Shown here: in pieces, positions 15,713 through 25,347 of the stretch
Position numbering within the stretch: the first letter of the stretch is position 1
How the letters are laid out: the number at the start of each line of letters is the position of its first letter
Source: Clostridium sp. MSJ-8
GTDB taxonomy: Bacteria; Bacillota; Clostridia; Clostridiales; Clostridiaceae
Length of the DNA: 49,584 bases
Assembly (NCBI RefSeq): GCF_018918325.1
Contig: NZ_JAHLQH010000008.1
Coordinates: 1-49,584, forward strand
Direction: 5' to 3'
Notes under the pieces: generated by a model
Seen by the model: only the letters and a program-made list of their open reading frames with translations
Told to the model about the DNA's origin: nothing
The model's database searches: none
Program-made: the position numbers and the translations under genes

Positions 15713-17405
15713 AGATGTGTTATTGAAAGAATTAAAAAATATAGATGGCAAGGGATATAAAGCATATAAGTCATTAGAAGGAATATATGATTTTGGAGAA
15801 TATTTTTTAGCTATTGATTATGTTCAAGGGGATCCTTTTGCATCACCTTCTAGAGTAAGAATTGTAGTTAATCAAGAAAAAGCAAAGTTCCCAGAAGAAT
15901 TATTTATAGAGGATTATGCAAGAATAGCAACTCAAGATTTTCTTACAAGGTTATTTAGTAAGAATATAAATGAATTTAGTTCTAGGGTATTTGGTTCTGG
16001 AAAGAGTGGATTAATTGCAATAAGTAGATGTCCACAAGAAATAATAGATAGAACTTCTATAAGAATAGGAAAAGATAAAGTTGAAGCAAGATTTGAAGTA
16101 GGCTTTCCAGCAAGAGGTAGGAGTGTATTAGCTAAAGAATTAGAGAAGATTTTATATCAATTTTTACCTCAGATAGTAGATAAAACATTATTTTATAATA
16201 ATATTAATCAAAAGAAATTAATAAACAGAGTAAAGTTAGTAGAAGATCAAGAATATATAAGAAAGGAATTATCAAAGAGGGGATTAGTTGCATTTATAGG
16301 AAATGGATCAATACTTCCTAGAGAAAGTGGTGTATCTAATAAACCATTAAAAGATGGTATTAAATTCAATTCTCCAAAGAGTTTAGAAGTAACATTTAAT
16401 TTGCCTAATAGAGGAGAACTAAAAGGTATGGGAATAAAGAAAGGTGTTACTTTAATAGTTGGTGGTGGATATCATGGAAAATCTACTATGTTAAGAGCAT
16501 TAGAACTTGGAGTATATAATCATATAGAAGGTGACGGAAGAGAATATGTCATTACAGATAATACTGCACTTAAGGTAAGAGCAGAAGATGGAAGGGCTAT
16601 TCATAAAGATGATATATCATTATTTATAGATAATTTACCTAACAAAAAGGATACCAAGAAATTTAGCAGTGAAAATGCAAGTGGAAGTACTTCACAAGCA
16701 GCAAATATAATTGAAGGTATAGAAGCGGGAACAAAATTATTCTTAATAGATGAAGATACATCAGCGACTAATTTTATGATAAGAGATGATGTTATGCAAT
16801 CTTTAGTAAGTAGAGAAAAAGAGCCAATAACTCCATTTATAGAATTGGTAAAAGCTATGTTTATTGAAGAAGATATATCAACTATTATAGTAGTAGGAAG
16901 TTCTGGAGATTATTTTGATATTGCAGATACAGTAATTCAAATGGATTCTTATGAACCATTTGATGTTACAGAAAAGGCAAAGGAATTAGCTACAGGTAAA
17001 ATTTTAAAAAGAATAGAAGATAGAAAAATAAATATAGATATAGACTTTAATAGAATAATAAAAAAGGGAAGTATAGAAGAAGGTCCAAAAGGAATAAAAA
17101 CTAAAACTTCAGGAGTAGATGGACTTATTATTAATAAAGAAAATATAGATTTAAGAGCAGTTGAACAAATAGTAGATAGTGAGCAAATAAAGTCTATAGG
17201 AGAAATAATGAAATATGCTGAAAGAAATATTGTAAATAATAAGCTTACTTTAATGGAAATAGTAGATAAGATAATGGAGGTAATATCAGAGGAAGGATTA
17301 TTAAGTATAAGTGATGTAAGAGGCGGAAGTGGTAATCTAGCAGCACCTAGAAGATCCGAAGTGATAGCAGCATATAATAGATATAGGAAGCTTAAATTAA
17401 TATAA
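15702..17405 (+). CDS. Predicted ABC-class ATPase, 567 aa
   Basis: Member of the uncharacterised family of large soluble ABC-class ATPases found in many Firmicutes. Features: VGGGYHGKSTMLRALE as Walker A, ENASGSTSQAANI at the place of the ABC signature, LFLIDEDTSATNFMIRD as Walker B, and an ENIDLRAVEQIVDSEQ region with a conserved C-terminus (SDVRGGSGNLAAPRRSE) resembling a nucleotide- or nucleic-acid-binding loop. No transmembrane partner is near, so it is not a transporter. I chose the ATG at 15702 (eight bases after AGAGGG) over a GTG six bases upstream that is too close. It overlaps the DUF1836 gene. Function unknown. Confidence 0.75.
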   Translation: MKNKDVLLKELKNIDGKGYKAYKSLEGIYDFGEYFLAIDYVQGDPFASPSRVRIVVNQEKAKFPEELFIEDYARIATQDFLTRLFSKNINEFSSRVFGSGKSGLIAISRCPQEIIDRTSIRIGKDKVEARFEVGFPARGRSVLAKELEKILYQFLPQIVDKTLFYNNINQKKLINRVKLVEDQEYIRKELSKRGLVAFIGNGSILPRESGVSNKPLKDGIKFNSPKSLEVTFNLPNRGELKGMGIKKGVTLIVGGGYHGKSTMLRALELGVYNHIEGDGREYVITDNTALKVRAEDGRAIHKDDISLFIDNLPNKKDTKKFSSENASGSTSQAANIIEGIEAGTKLFLIDEDTSATNFMIRDDVMQSLVSREKEPITPFIELVKAMFIEEDISTIIVVGSSGDYFDIADTVIQMDSYEPFDVTEKAKELATGKILKRIEDRKINIDIDFNRIIKKGSIEEGPKGIKTKTSGVDGLIINKENIDLRAVEQIVDSEQIKSIGEIMKYAERNIVNNKLTLMEIVDKIMEVISEEGLLSISDVRGGSGNLAAPRRSEVIAAYNRYRKLKLI

Positions 17406-17477
17406 AAATTGAATAATAAAAAATATATATGGATAAACTATATACATTATAGTATGTAGAAAGGCAGTTAGTTTTTT

Positions 17478-18533
17478 ATGAAGAAGTTTATTAATTATCT
17501 TATTGTTGTTAATCTAACATTATTGATGTTTTATTTAGCATCCTTAATTGGTATATTTAGAACATTTCTACATACTATTAATAGGATAATAATAATTCCT
17601 ATGGCATTTGGGATATTTTTAGCATATATATTGAAACCTGTGTATAGGAAACTAATTCATAAGAAGCTTAGAGCAACATTAGCTATTTTTTTAGTGTTTA
17701 TGATGTTTTTTAGTGTATTATCTATAATAATATTTATTTTTGGAAGGTATATATATATTCAAGGTCAAGATTCGATTGTGATGTTACAAGATTATGTTGT
17801 TAAGATTCAATTAGATACATATATAGACAGAGTGATAGAACAAGAATATATGCATAATATAATTAATAATATTTCTAGATTAATTTTAACTAAGTTTCAA
17901 GATATATTTATGAGCATTAAAGGAATATTTAATGAAGGGTTACTTGTTTTTTCTGATATTTTATTAGTAATTCTCATAGCTATATACACATTGAAAGATG
18001 AAAATAAGATAAGGAGCAATATAGATAGTATTGTTCCTAGTAAATATTCTACAGTTACTAAGGAGATATTAGATAAGTCTGATGAGATATTAGGAGATTA
18101 TATATTAGGACAATTTTGTGTAGCATTATCACTTGCAACCATGATATTTATAGGATATAAGATAATTAGAATGCCTAGTGCTATACTATTAGCAAGCATT
18201 ACTTTTGTATTGGCTTTTATACCTTTTGTCGGATTCTTTATATCTATGATAATACCTTATATATTTGCAGTAGTTAAGGGACCTATTATGGTATTTAAGT
18301 TAACAATTTTATTTATAATATCTCAAACTGTTAAGGGAAGAATAGTAGTTCCAATGGTTATGGGAAGGGCTATGAAGATACATCCTATAACTGATATCTT
18401 TTTAGTTGTTATAGCTGCCAATATATTTGGACCTATAGGAGCATTTACTGTTGTACCTATATATTCATTATTGAAGATGATATTTTATACACTAAAAAAA
18501 CATAGAGTTATTAATAGCAAAAAGTATTGTTGA
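17478..18533 (+). CDS. AI-2E family (PerM-like) membrane protein
   Basis: 351 residues with paired N-terminal membrane helices, a large loop (residues about 85-150), a central pair and the conserved C-terminal set with PSAILLASITFVLAFIPFVG and KGRIVVPMVMGRAMKIHP. This matches the AI-2E transporter/PerM family, whose members export autoinducer-2 or act in cell-wall and ion homeostasis; the substrate here is unknown. It is separated by about 70 bases from the gene before and by 61 from proB, all on one strand, so read-through is possible but a functional link is not implied. Confidence 0.82.
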   Translation: MKKFINYLIVVNLTLLMFYLASLIGIFRTFLHTINRIIIIPMAFGIFLAYILKPVYRKLIHKKLRATLAIFLVFMMFFSVLSIIIFIFGRYIYIQGQDSIVMLQDYVVKIQLDTYIDRVIEQEYMHNIINNISRLILTKFQDIFMSIKGIFNEGLLVFSDILLVILIAIYTLKDENKIRSNIDSIVPSKYSTVTKEILDKSDEILGDYILGQFCVALSLATMIFIGYKIIRMPSAILLASITFVLAFIPFVGFFISMIIPYIFAVVKGPIMVFKLTILFIISQTVKGRIVVPMVMGRAMKIHPITDIFLVVIAANIFGPIGAFTVVPIYSLLKMIFYTLKKHRVINSKKYC

Positions 18534-18594
18534 TAAGCAGTTAACAGTATAGTAATATTAAATTATAACTTAATGAATAGTGGGAGATGTTAAG

Positions 18595-19404
18595 ATGAAC
18601 TTGAGGGAAGATATTATTAATGCTAATAGGATAGTAGTAAAAGTAGGAACATCTTCATTAACTTATGAGAATGGTAACATTAATCTAACAAGAATAGAGA
18701 AACTTACTAGAGTATTATCGGATTTGGTGAATGCTGGTAAGGAGATAGTCTTAGTTAGTTCTGGTGCTGTAGGTGTAGGAGTTAGTAAGCTTAAATTACA
18801 GGAGAAACCTACATCCACAAGAGGTAAACAAGCAGTGGCTGCAGTAGGACAATGTGAATTAATGCACATATATAGTAAATTCTTTGGAGAATATAGTCAT
18901 ACAGTAGGTCAAGTGCTTCTTACTAGAGATGTAATAGAGGATGATCATATAAGAAAGAATGTTTGTAATACTTTTGATACTCTATTAGAATATAACATAA
19001 TACCAATAGTTAATGAGAATGATACAGTAGCTATAGATGAAATTGAGAATATAGTAAAGTTTGGTGATAATGATAATTTATCAGCAATAGTTGCAAGTTT
19101 AGTAAATGCAGATTTGCTAATTATTCTATCGGATATAGATGGATTCTATGATTCAAACCCAAGAGAAAACAAAGATGCTAAGTTAATATCAACTATAGAT
19201 AAGATTACTCCAGAGATAGAAGCAGGAGCAGGAGGAGTTGGAAGTAGCTTAGGTACAGGTGGTATGATAACTAAGTTAAAAGCAGCTAAATATGTAAACA
19301 AAAGAGGAATAGATATGGTTCTAGCTAATGGTGTTAATCCAACCATATTATTAGATATAATACAAGGTAAAGAAATAGGAACTTTGTTCTTAAAAGATAA
19401 ATAA
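18595..19404 (+). CDS. proB: Glutamate 5-kinase
   Basis: First step of proline synthesis: ATP-dependent phosphorylation of glutamate to gamma-glutamyl phosphate. The amino-acid kinase fold shows VVKVGTSSL, VSSGAVGVG, PIVNENDTVA, FGDNDNLSAIVA and GTGGMITKL. At 269 residues it lacks the C-terminal PUA domain of the E. coli enzyme; the short form is common in clostridia and relatives. The start at 18595 is placed by GGGAG eight bases upstream; a GTG 15 bases earlier has no site. It lies 17 bases before proA in an operon, giving the full route to glutamate semialdehyde. Feedback inhibition by proline is expected from the family. Confidence 0.95.
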   Translation: MNLREDIINANRIVVKVGTSSLTYENGNINLTRIEKLTRVLSDLVNAGKEIVLVSSGAVGVGVSKLKLQEKPTSTRGKQAVAAVGQCELMHIYSKFFGEYSHTVGQVLLTRDVIEDDHIRKNVCNTFDTLLEYNIIPIVNENDTVAIDEIENIVKFGDNDNLSAIVASLVNADLLIILSDIDGFYDSNPRENKDAKLISTIDKITPEIEAGAGGVGSSLGTGGMITKLKAAKYVNKRGIDMVLANGVNPTILLDIIQGKEIGTLFLKDK

Positions 19405-19421
19405 TAGGGAGGCTTTTTTAC

Positions 19422-20666
19422 ATGAGTGAATTAATCAAAATGGGGCAGAATGCAAAAGAAGCATCTTATGTGCTTATGACAGCATCTATAGGTCAGAAGA
19501 ATGATGCATTACAGAAGATGGCTGATGAATTAATTAATAATACTACTTATATACTAGAAGAAAATAAAAAGGATCTAAAAAATGCTATTGATAGAGGAAT
19601 ATCCAAAGCTATGTTAGATAGATTATCTTTAGATGAAGATAGAATTAAAGGAATGGCTAAAGGGTTAACAGATCTTATAGCATTAGCAGATCCAGTTGGC
19701 GAAGTTACTTCTATGTGGAGAAGACCTAATGGACTTCAAATAGGAAAACAAAGGGTACCTATGGGAGTTATAGGTATAATATATGAAGCAAGACCTAATG
19801 TAACTTGTGATGCAGCTGGTTTATGTCTTAAATCTGGTAATGTTGTTATACTTCGAGGTGGTAGTGAAGCTATTAATTCTAATATAGCTATAGGTAAGGT
19901 TTTAAAGGAAGGAATAAAAAAAGCAGGACTTCCAGAAACAACTGTACAAGTTGTTGAAGATACTAGTAGAGAAGTAGCAACTGAAATGATGAGAATGAAT
20001 GAATATATAGATGTGTTAATTCCAAGAGGTGGTGCAGGACTTATACAATCTGTAGTTAAGAATGCAACAGTACCTGTAATAGAAACTGGAACTGGTAATT
20101 GTCACGTCTATGTAGATTCTTATGCAGATTTAGAAATGGCAAAGAATATAGTTATAAATGCTAAAACTAGTAGACCTTCAGTATGTAATGCAGAAGAAAA
20201 ATTAATAATACATGAAGATGTAGCAAAAGAATTCTTAAAATTAGTTTTACCTGAGTTAAGAAAGTCTGATGTTGAGATAAGAGGAGACAAGTTAGTTAAA
20301 AATATAGATAATACTGTTATAGATGCTACAGAAGAGGATTGGGCAAAGGAATATAATGATTATATATTAGGTGTTAAGATAGTATCTAATATAGATGAAG
20401 CTATAAAACATATAAACAAATATGGAACAGGACATTCAGAAGCAATAGTTACAAGTAATTATGAAAATGCACAAATGTTCTTACAAAAGGTAGATGCAGC
20501 AGCTGTATATGTAAATGCTTCTACAAGATTTACAGATGGTGGCGAATTTGGATTTGGTGCAGAGATAGGAATAAGTACTCAAAAGTTACATGCTAGAGGC
20601 CCTATGGGATTAAATGAATTAACAACTACTAAGTATATTATCTATGGAGATGGACAAATAAGATAA
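19422..20666 (+). CDS. proA: Gamma-glutamyl phosphate reductase
   Basis: Second step of proline synthesis: NADPH-dependent reduction of glutamyl phosphate to glutamate-5-semialdehyde. It has an aldehyde-dehydrogenase fold, 414 residues. Conserved motifs include VPMGVIGIIYEARPNVT, LRGGSEAINSN, and the catalytic loop SRPSVCNAEEKLI with the nucleophilic Cys. The end GEFGFGAEIGISTQKLHARGP is typical of the family. It is 17 bases downstream of proB with AGGGAGG as ribosome binding site. A terminator closes the operon. The proline operon shows no T-box or other leader that I can recognise. Confidence 0.96.
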   Translation: MSELIKMGQNAKEASYVLMTASIGQKNDALQKMADELINNTTYILEENKKDLKNAIDRGISKAMLDRLSLDEDRIKGMAKGLTDLIALADPVGEVTSMWRRPNGLQIGKQRVPMGVIGIIYEARPNVTCDAAGLCLKSGNVVILRGGSEAINSNIAIGKVLKEGIKKAGLPETTVQVVEDTSREVATEMMRMNEYIDVLIPRGGAGLIQSVVKNATVPVIETGTGNCHVYVDSYADLEMAKNIVINAKTSRPSVCNAEEKLIIHEDVAKEFLKLVLPELRKSDVEIRGDKLVKNIDNTVIDATEEDWAKEYNDYILGVKIVSNIDEAIKHINKYGTGHSEAIVTSNYENAQMFLQKVDAAAVYVNASTRFTDGGEFGFGAEIGISTQKLHARGPMGLNELTTTKYIIYGDGQIR

Positions 20667-20670
20667 TAAC

Positions 20671-20716
20671 AAATAAGCTATTGCATAAATATTAAGAAAT
20701 GCAATGGCTTATTTTT
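20671..20716 (+). terminator. Terminator of proBA
   Basis: AAATAAGC and ATTGCAT on the left pair with ATGCAAT and GCTTATT on the right, followed by a T run. Confidence 0.8.
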
Positions 20717-20750
20717 AAAATCTAGGAAAGTATAAAAATAACAAAATTGT

Positions 20751-20779
20751 TTGTTATTTTTGCTATAAAATGTTAAAAT
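20751..20779 (+). promoter_or_regulatory. Promoter of galE
   Basis: TTGTTA at 20751-20756, 17 bases, TAAAAT at 20774-20779. The -35 lies in the right arm of a hairpin AATAACAAA/TTTGTTATT (20737-20758), which could be an operator or coincidental. Confidence 0.5.
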
Positions 20780-20817
20780 TACACTAACATATAAGTTAAA
20801 TAAAGGGGAAATTAATT

Positions 20818-21834
20818 ATGAAAGTACTATTAGCAGGTGGGGCTGGATATATAGGTTCTCATACAGCCGTAGAATTATTAAATGCAGGACATGATGTTGT
20901 AATTGTAGATAATTATGATAATAGTTGTCCTGAAGTTATCAGCAGAATAGAAAAAATTACTGGAAAGAAAGTTGCTTTTTATGAAGCTGATGTAAAAGAT
21001 AAAGAGGCAGTAAGTAAGATATTTGCAGAAAACAAAATAGATTGTGTAATTCACTTTGCAGGTTTAAAGGCTGTTGGAGAGTCAGTAAGAATACCTATCA
21101 AATATTATAGAAATAATATTGATACAACATTAACTCTATTAGAGTGTATGGAAGAAGCAGGTGTTAATAAGATTGTATTCTCATCTTCTGCAACAGTATA
21201 TGGAGAAGAAAATGATATCCCTTATGTAGAAACAATGAAACGTGGAAGTTGTTCAAATCCATATGGATGGACAAAAGTAATGATGGAAGAAATTCTAGAA
21301 GATGCATCTGTAGCAAATCCAGAGCTTTCTGTTATTTTATTAAGATATTTTAATCCGATAGGAGCTCATGAATCAGGAACTATTGGAGAAGATCCTCAAG
21401 GAATTCCTAATAATTTAATGCCATATATTGCACAAGTGGCTGTTGGAAGAAGAGAGAAACTAACAGTATTTGGTGGTGATTATGATACAAAGGATGGTAC
21501 TTGTCGAAGAGATTACATCCACGTAATGGATTTAGCAGATGGACATGTAAAAGCTGTAGAATATACATTAAATCATAAAGGTGTAGAGGTATTTAATTTA
21601 GGTACTGGAACTCCTTATAGTGTTTTAGAGATAATTAAGGCATTTGAAGAAGCTACAGGTAAGAAGATTAAATATGAGATAGGTGATCGTCGTGCTGGAG
21701 ATTTGCCAGAATTCTGGGCTAATTCAAATAAGGCAAAAGAAGTTCTTGGATGGACAACTAAGAGAAGTTTAAATGATATGTGTAAGGATACATGGAATTG
21801 GCAGAGTCATAATCCAAATGGATATAGAGAATAA
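20818..21834 (+). CDS. galE: UDP-glucose 4-epimerase
   Basis: Interconverts UDP-glucose and UDP-galactose with bound NAD, linking galactose use with cell-surface polysaccharide precursors. The NAD motif GGAGYIGSH opens the protein; the catalytic Ser/Tyr/Lys set is in SSSATVYGE and YGWTK (Tyr149, Lys153). DQGTCRRDYIH-type residues (KDGTCRRDYIHV) and GTGTPYSV are present. Length 338 is standard. AAAGGGGA precedes the ATG. It is monocistronic, between its own promoter and a clear terminator; no Leloir-pathway neighbours are nearby, so a role in surface glycans is as likely as galactose breakdown. Confidence 0.96.
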   Translation: MKVLLAGGAGYIGSHTAVELLNAGHDVVIVDNYDNSCPEVISRIEKITGKKVAFYEADVKDKEAVSKIFAENKIDCVIHFAGLKAVGESVRIPIKYYRNNIDTTLTLLECMEEAGVNKIVFSSSATVYGEENDIPYVETMKRGSCSNPYGWTKVMMEEILEDASVANPELSVILLRYFNPIGAHESGTIGEDPQGIPNNLMPYIAQVAVGRREKLTVFGGDYDTKDGTCRRDYIHVMDLADGHVKAVEYTLNHKGVEVFNLGTGTPYSVLEIIKAFEEATGKKIKYEIGDRRAGDLPEFWANSNKAKEVLGWTTKRSLNDMCKDTWNWQSHNPNGYRE

Positions 21835-21888
21835 TAAAATTCAATTCTAATTGATAATTTTAAATTGAAAATGTAAAATGAATGATAA

Positions 21889-21916
21889 AACTCAGCTTGA
21901 TGGCTGAGTTTTTTTA
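21889..21916 (+). terminator. Terminator of galE
   Basis: AACTCAGC-loop-GGCTGAGTT followed by a T run of eight. Confidence 0.9.
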
Positions 21917-22057
21917 GTTAATTGAGAATGTAAAAATGAAAGAGTAATTCATCATCAATTTTAGAACTTAAAATTAAAAATGAATGTAACCAATATATGT
22001 GTTCTAACATAGTTTGTTTAATAGGTAACAATAATAAGAAAAGAAGGAAAACTAGAA

Positions 22058-22279
22058 GTGTTTTTAAAGGAAGCTGAAACATCGTCAAAGGTAAGAGTTA
22101 AGAATGTTTTAGCAAAAGGTGAATTAAGGAGAAGATTTCTTGATTTAGGAATTATAGAAGGAACTAATATAGAAGTTTTATATAGAGGAGCATTGGGAGA
22201 TCCAACTGCTTATTTTATAAGAGGAGCAATTATTGCGTTAAGAGAGGAAGAAGGAGGAATGATTATAATAGACGATTAA
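22058..22279 (+). CDS. feoA: Ferrous iron transport protein A
   Basis: A 73-residue SH3-like protein that works with the FeoB channel at the inner face of the membrane. Typical features: RFLDLGIIEGTNIEVLYRG and the end DPTAYFIRGAIIALREEE. It starts with GTG; AAGGA nine bases upstream (22044-22048) supports this, and no in-frame ATG is available nearby. It precedes feoB by 19 bases. No clear Fur box could be identified in the 140 bases upstream, though AT-rich repeats make this hard to judge. Confidence 0.88.
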   Translation: MFLKEAETSSKVRVKNVLAKGELRRRFLDLGIIEGTNIEVLYRGALGDPTAYFIRGAIIALREEEGGMIIIDD

Positions 22280-22298
22280 AGTAAGGAGGAGTTTGATT

Positions 22299-24422
22299 GT
22301 GGGGCTTAATAAAAACTCAACAGGAGCAGGAATCTTAATAAGCAATAAAAAGGTACACGAAAGATCTTATTATAGTGTTGTTTTGGCAGGGAATCCAAAT
22401 GTAGGTAAGAGTAGTATATTTAATATATTAACTGGATTAAATCAGCATACAGGTAATTGGGCAGGCAAAACTGTAGCTAATGCAATAGGAGAATATTCAT
22501 ATAATGACCACCATGTAAATGTAATAGATCTTCCAGGAACTTATTCATTATTATCAGATTCTGAAGAAGAGGAGATTGCTAGAAACTATTTATGTTTCAA
22601 CGATTTAGATGTAGTAGTAGTAATAGCAGATGCCACTTCATTAGAAAGAAATTTAAATCTTTTCCTTCAGATATCAGAGATTGCAGATAGAATGATATTA
22701 TGTGTTAATCTTATAGATGAAGCTGAGAAAAATGGAATTATCATAAATAAAAATTTATTGCAAGAGAAGTTAGGAGTCCCAGTTATATTTACTTCTGCTA
22801 GAAAAAACATAGGAATCAATGAACTTAAGTTACTTATTGAAGAAAAAAAATCTTGTGAGATAGAGAATAATATAGTATATGGAATTAATATAGAGAATGG
22901 CATTAAGAAGATTGTTTATATATTAAAAAATAAAGAAAAGCTTGGAATAACTGATAAAAAACTTCGTTGGCTAGCTCTTAGATTTTTAGAAGCTAATACT
23001 AGCATTATTAAGCAAGTATTGGATATTTATAAAATAAGTAGTAATAGCATAATAGAAATAACTAAGATAAGGAATGATGTTAATAAGAATATTAAAAAAG
23101 GTTCTATAATAGATAGTATAGTTAAGACTATAGTAATTAAATCTGAAGCAATAAGTAAAGAAGTTGTACATCAAAAATATGAATATAATAAATATCAAAA
23201 AAAGATAGATAAAATATTGGTATCTAAGGTAACTGGAATTCCAATTATGATATTAATGTTAGTATTTATATTATGGATTACAATAACATTAGCTAATTAT
23301 CCATCTAGCTTTTTGTCTGAATGTTTTTCTAGATTAGAAGAGGTAATAAGATCATCTAATCTATATAATAATATGCCTGATATATTATCAGGAATTTTAG
23401 TGGATGGTGTATATGTAACGTTAACTTGGGTAGTATCTGTTATGTTACCACCTATGGCAATCTTTTTTCCGTTATTTACTTTCTTAGAGGATTTAGGATA
23501 TTTGCCTCGTATTGCTTTTAATTTAGATAAATGTTTTAAGAAGTGCGGTACTTGTGGTAAACAAGCATTATCTATGTGTATGGGATTAGGGTGTAATGCT
23601 GCTGGTGTAGTAGGAACTAGAATAATAAATTCCCCTAGAGAAAAGCTTATAGCTATATTAACTAATGTATTTACTCCGTGTAATGGAAGATTTCCAATGC
23701 TTATTACAATATCTTGTATGTTTATAGGAGGAGGAATAATTGGAAGTGCACAGAAAGGATTATTATCAGCTATTGTAGTGGCAGCTGTTATTATAATAGG
23801 TGTTTTAGTGACTTTTATTATCTCAAAGGTTTTATCAAAAACAATAGTAAAAGGAATGCCTTCGAATTTTATTTTAGAATTGCCACCATATAGAAAGCCT
23901 CAAATATTTAAGGTATTAGTGAGATCATTATTAGATAGAACATTATATGTGTTAGGAAGAGCTATTATTGTTGCAGCACCAGCAGGAGCTATTATATGGA
24001 TATTTGCAAATATATTTATAGGAGACAAAAGTGTATTAGATTATTGTGCTATGTATTTAGAACCTATTGCGCATATGATAGGTTTAGATGGATATATATT
24101 AATGGCATTTATATTAGGGCTACCTGCTAATGAAATAGTTATGCCAATAATTTTAATGTGTTATATGAAAAATTCTACTATGATTGAATTGGATAATTTA
24201 ATTAAGTTAAAAGAACTACTAGTTAACAATAACTGGACAATCTTAACAGCTATAAATGTTATGATATTATGTTTAATGCATTTTCCTTGTGCAACAACGC
24301 TTATAACTATAAAAAAAGAAACTCAAAGTGTGAAGTGGACAATAGCTGCATTTGTTATTCCAACTCTAGTAGGTATGATAAGTTGTTTTTTTATAACACA
24401 AGTATGGAGAATTGTAGCTTAG
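22299..24422 (+). CDS. feoB: Ferrous iron transporter B
   Basis: GTP-binding ferrous iron permease, about 707 residues. The G domain has G1 GNPNVGKSS (from residue 31), G3 DLPGTYSL, and G4 as NLID (a variant of NKxD typical of FeoB). It is followed by a helical linker and two Gate domains with membrane helices. The motif KKCGTCGKQALSMCMGLGCN carries the conserved Cys residues around the pore. The N-terminal ~25 residues before the G domain are slightly extended. AAGGAGG (22283-22289) is nine bases from GTG 22299 and only three from the upstream TTG, so I chose the GTG. It forms an operon with feoA; no feoC is visible. Confidence 0.95.
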   Translation: MGLNKNSTGAGILISNKKVHERSYYSVVLAGNPNVGKSSIFNILTGLNQHTGNWAGKTVANAIGEYSYNDHHVNVIDLPGTYSLLSDSEEEEIARNYLCFNDLDVVVVIADATSLERNLNLFLQISEIADRMILCVNLIDEAEKNGIIINKNLLQEKLGVPVIFTSARKNIGINELKLLIEEKKSCEIENNIVYGINIENGIKKIVYILKNKEKLGITDKKLRWLALRFLEANTSIIKQVLDIYKISSNSIIEITKIRNDVNKNIKKGSIIDSIVKTIVIKSEAISKEVVHQKYEYNKYQKKIDKILVSKVTGIPIMILMLVFILWITITLANYPSSFLSECFSRLEEVIRSSNLYNNMPDILSGILVDGVYVTLTWVVSVMLPPMAIFFPLFTFLEDLGYLPRIAFNLDKCFKKCGTCGKQALSMCMGLGCNAAGVVGTRIINSPREKLIAILTNVFTPCNGRFPMLITISCMFIGGGIIGSAQKGLLSAIVVAAVIIIGVLVTFIISKVLSKTIVKGMPSNFILELPPYRKPQIFKVLVRSLLDRTLYVLGRAIIVAAPAGAIIWIFANIFIGDKSVLDYCAMYLEPIAHMIGLDGYILMAFILGLPANEIVMPIILMCYMKNSTMIELDNLIKLKELLVNNNWTILTAINVMILCLMHFPCATTLITIKKETQSVKWTIAAFVIPTLVGMISCFFITQVWRIVA

Positions 24423-24427
24423 TTTAT

Positions 24428-24469
24428 ATCTAAATAAGAACATAGAATGTCTATTGTTCTTATTTAGAT
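24428..24469 (+). terminator. Hairpin after feoB
   Basis: ATCTAAATAAGAACA pairs perfectly with TGTTCTTATTTAGAT (15 bp). No strong T run follows, but the right arm itself is T-rich, so termination efficiency is uncertain. Confidence 0.6.
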
Positions 24470-24514
24470 TATGTTAATATTGTAAGTAAGATAGTAGAAA
24501 AAGGTGATTAAAGA

Positions 24515-25294
24515 ATGAATGATGAAAGATATACATTAATAACTGGTGGTAGCGAAGGAATAGGTTATGAACTTGCAAAGTTATTTTCACAAGATGGTCA
24601 TAATGTAATAATTGTTGCAAGAAATGAAACTAAGTTACTAAAAGTAAAGAGAGAGCTAGAAGAAAAGTATAAAAATAAAGTTAAGACAATATCTATAGAT
24701 TTTACTGTGGAAAAGAGTTGTGAAGAATTAATAGAAATTGTGGATAAAAAAAATATCATTGTGGATAATTTAATAAATAATGTTGGGATAGGTTCTTTTG
24801 GAGATTTCTGTGATGGACCAGAAGGATTTGAAGATAAGATAATAGACATTAACATAAGAACGGTTACTTTACTTACTAAGTATTATATGAAACAAATGTT
24901 AGCTAGGGGAAGAGGTAATATACTAAATGTTGCGTCTACAGCAGCATTTGTAGCAGGACCTAGAATGGCAATGTATTATTCAACTAAAGCATATGTATTA
25001 TCTCTTACAGAGGCACTGTATGAAGAAGGTAAAGAAAAAGGTGTATACATAGGATGTTTATGTCCAGGACCAGTTAGAACAGAATTTCAAGAAAAAGCAG
25101 GAATAAAAAAAGCTGAAAGTGCTAAAAAATATCTTATGGATGCAAGTGTTGTTGCAGAGAAAGCGTATAGTGGATTTAATAAGAAGAAGCCTATAATAAT
25201 ACCTGGATTTAAGAATAAACTTGCTGTATTTGGAGGAAAGATATCACCGAGGAGTATAAGTAGAAAAGTAATATTAAAAAATAACATAGAATAA
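24515..25294 (+). CDS. Short-chain dehydrogenase/reductase, 259 aa
   Basis: Classical SDR: nucleotide-binding TGGSEGIGYEL, LINNVGIGSFG (NNxG), the catalytic Ser in NVASTAAF and YxxxK in MYYSTKAYVLS, then CLCPGPVRTEF. The combination with a 259-residue length fits the DltE/YqjQ-type broad group that reduces unknown carbonyl substrates with NADP(H). AAGGTGATT lies upstream of the ATG. It follows the feoAB hairpin and is 53 bases before a membrane protein gene; no pathway context is evident. Confidence 0.85.
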   Translation: MNDERYTLITGGSEGIGYELAKLFSQDGHNVIIVARNETKLLKVKRELEEKYKNKVKTISIDFTVEKSCEELIEIVDKKNIIVDNLINNVGIGSFGDFCDGPEGFEDKIIDINIRTVTLLTKYYMKQMLARGRGNILNVASTAAFVAGPRMAMYYSTKAYVLSLTEALYEEGKEKGVYIGCLCPGPVRTEFQEKAGIKKAESAKKYLMDASVVAEKAYSGFNKKKPIIIPGFKNKLAVFGGKISPRSISRKVILKNNIE

Positions 25295-25347
25295 GAATTA
25301 AAAAAGTCAATTTTACCAATACTATAAATAGAAATAGGAGGTATGGT

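Noticed and set aside
18534..18594. T-box or amino-acid riboswitch before proB
   Set aside because: The region is too short and lacks any T-box consensus.
21917..22057. Fur box upstream of feoA
   Set aside because: AT-rich partial matches only; no convincing 19-bp inverted repeat.
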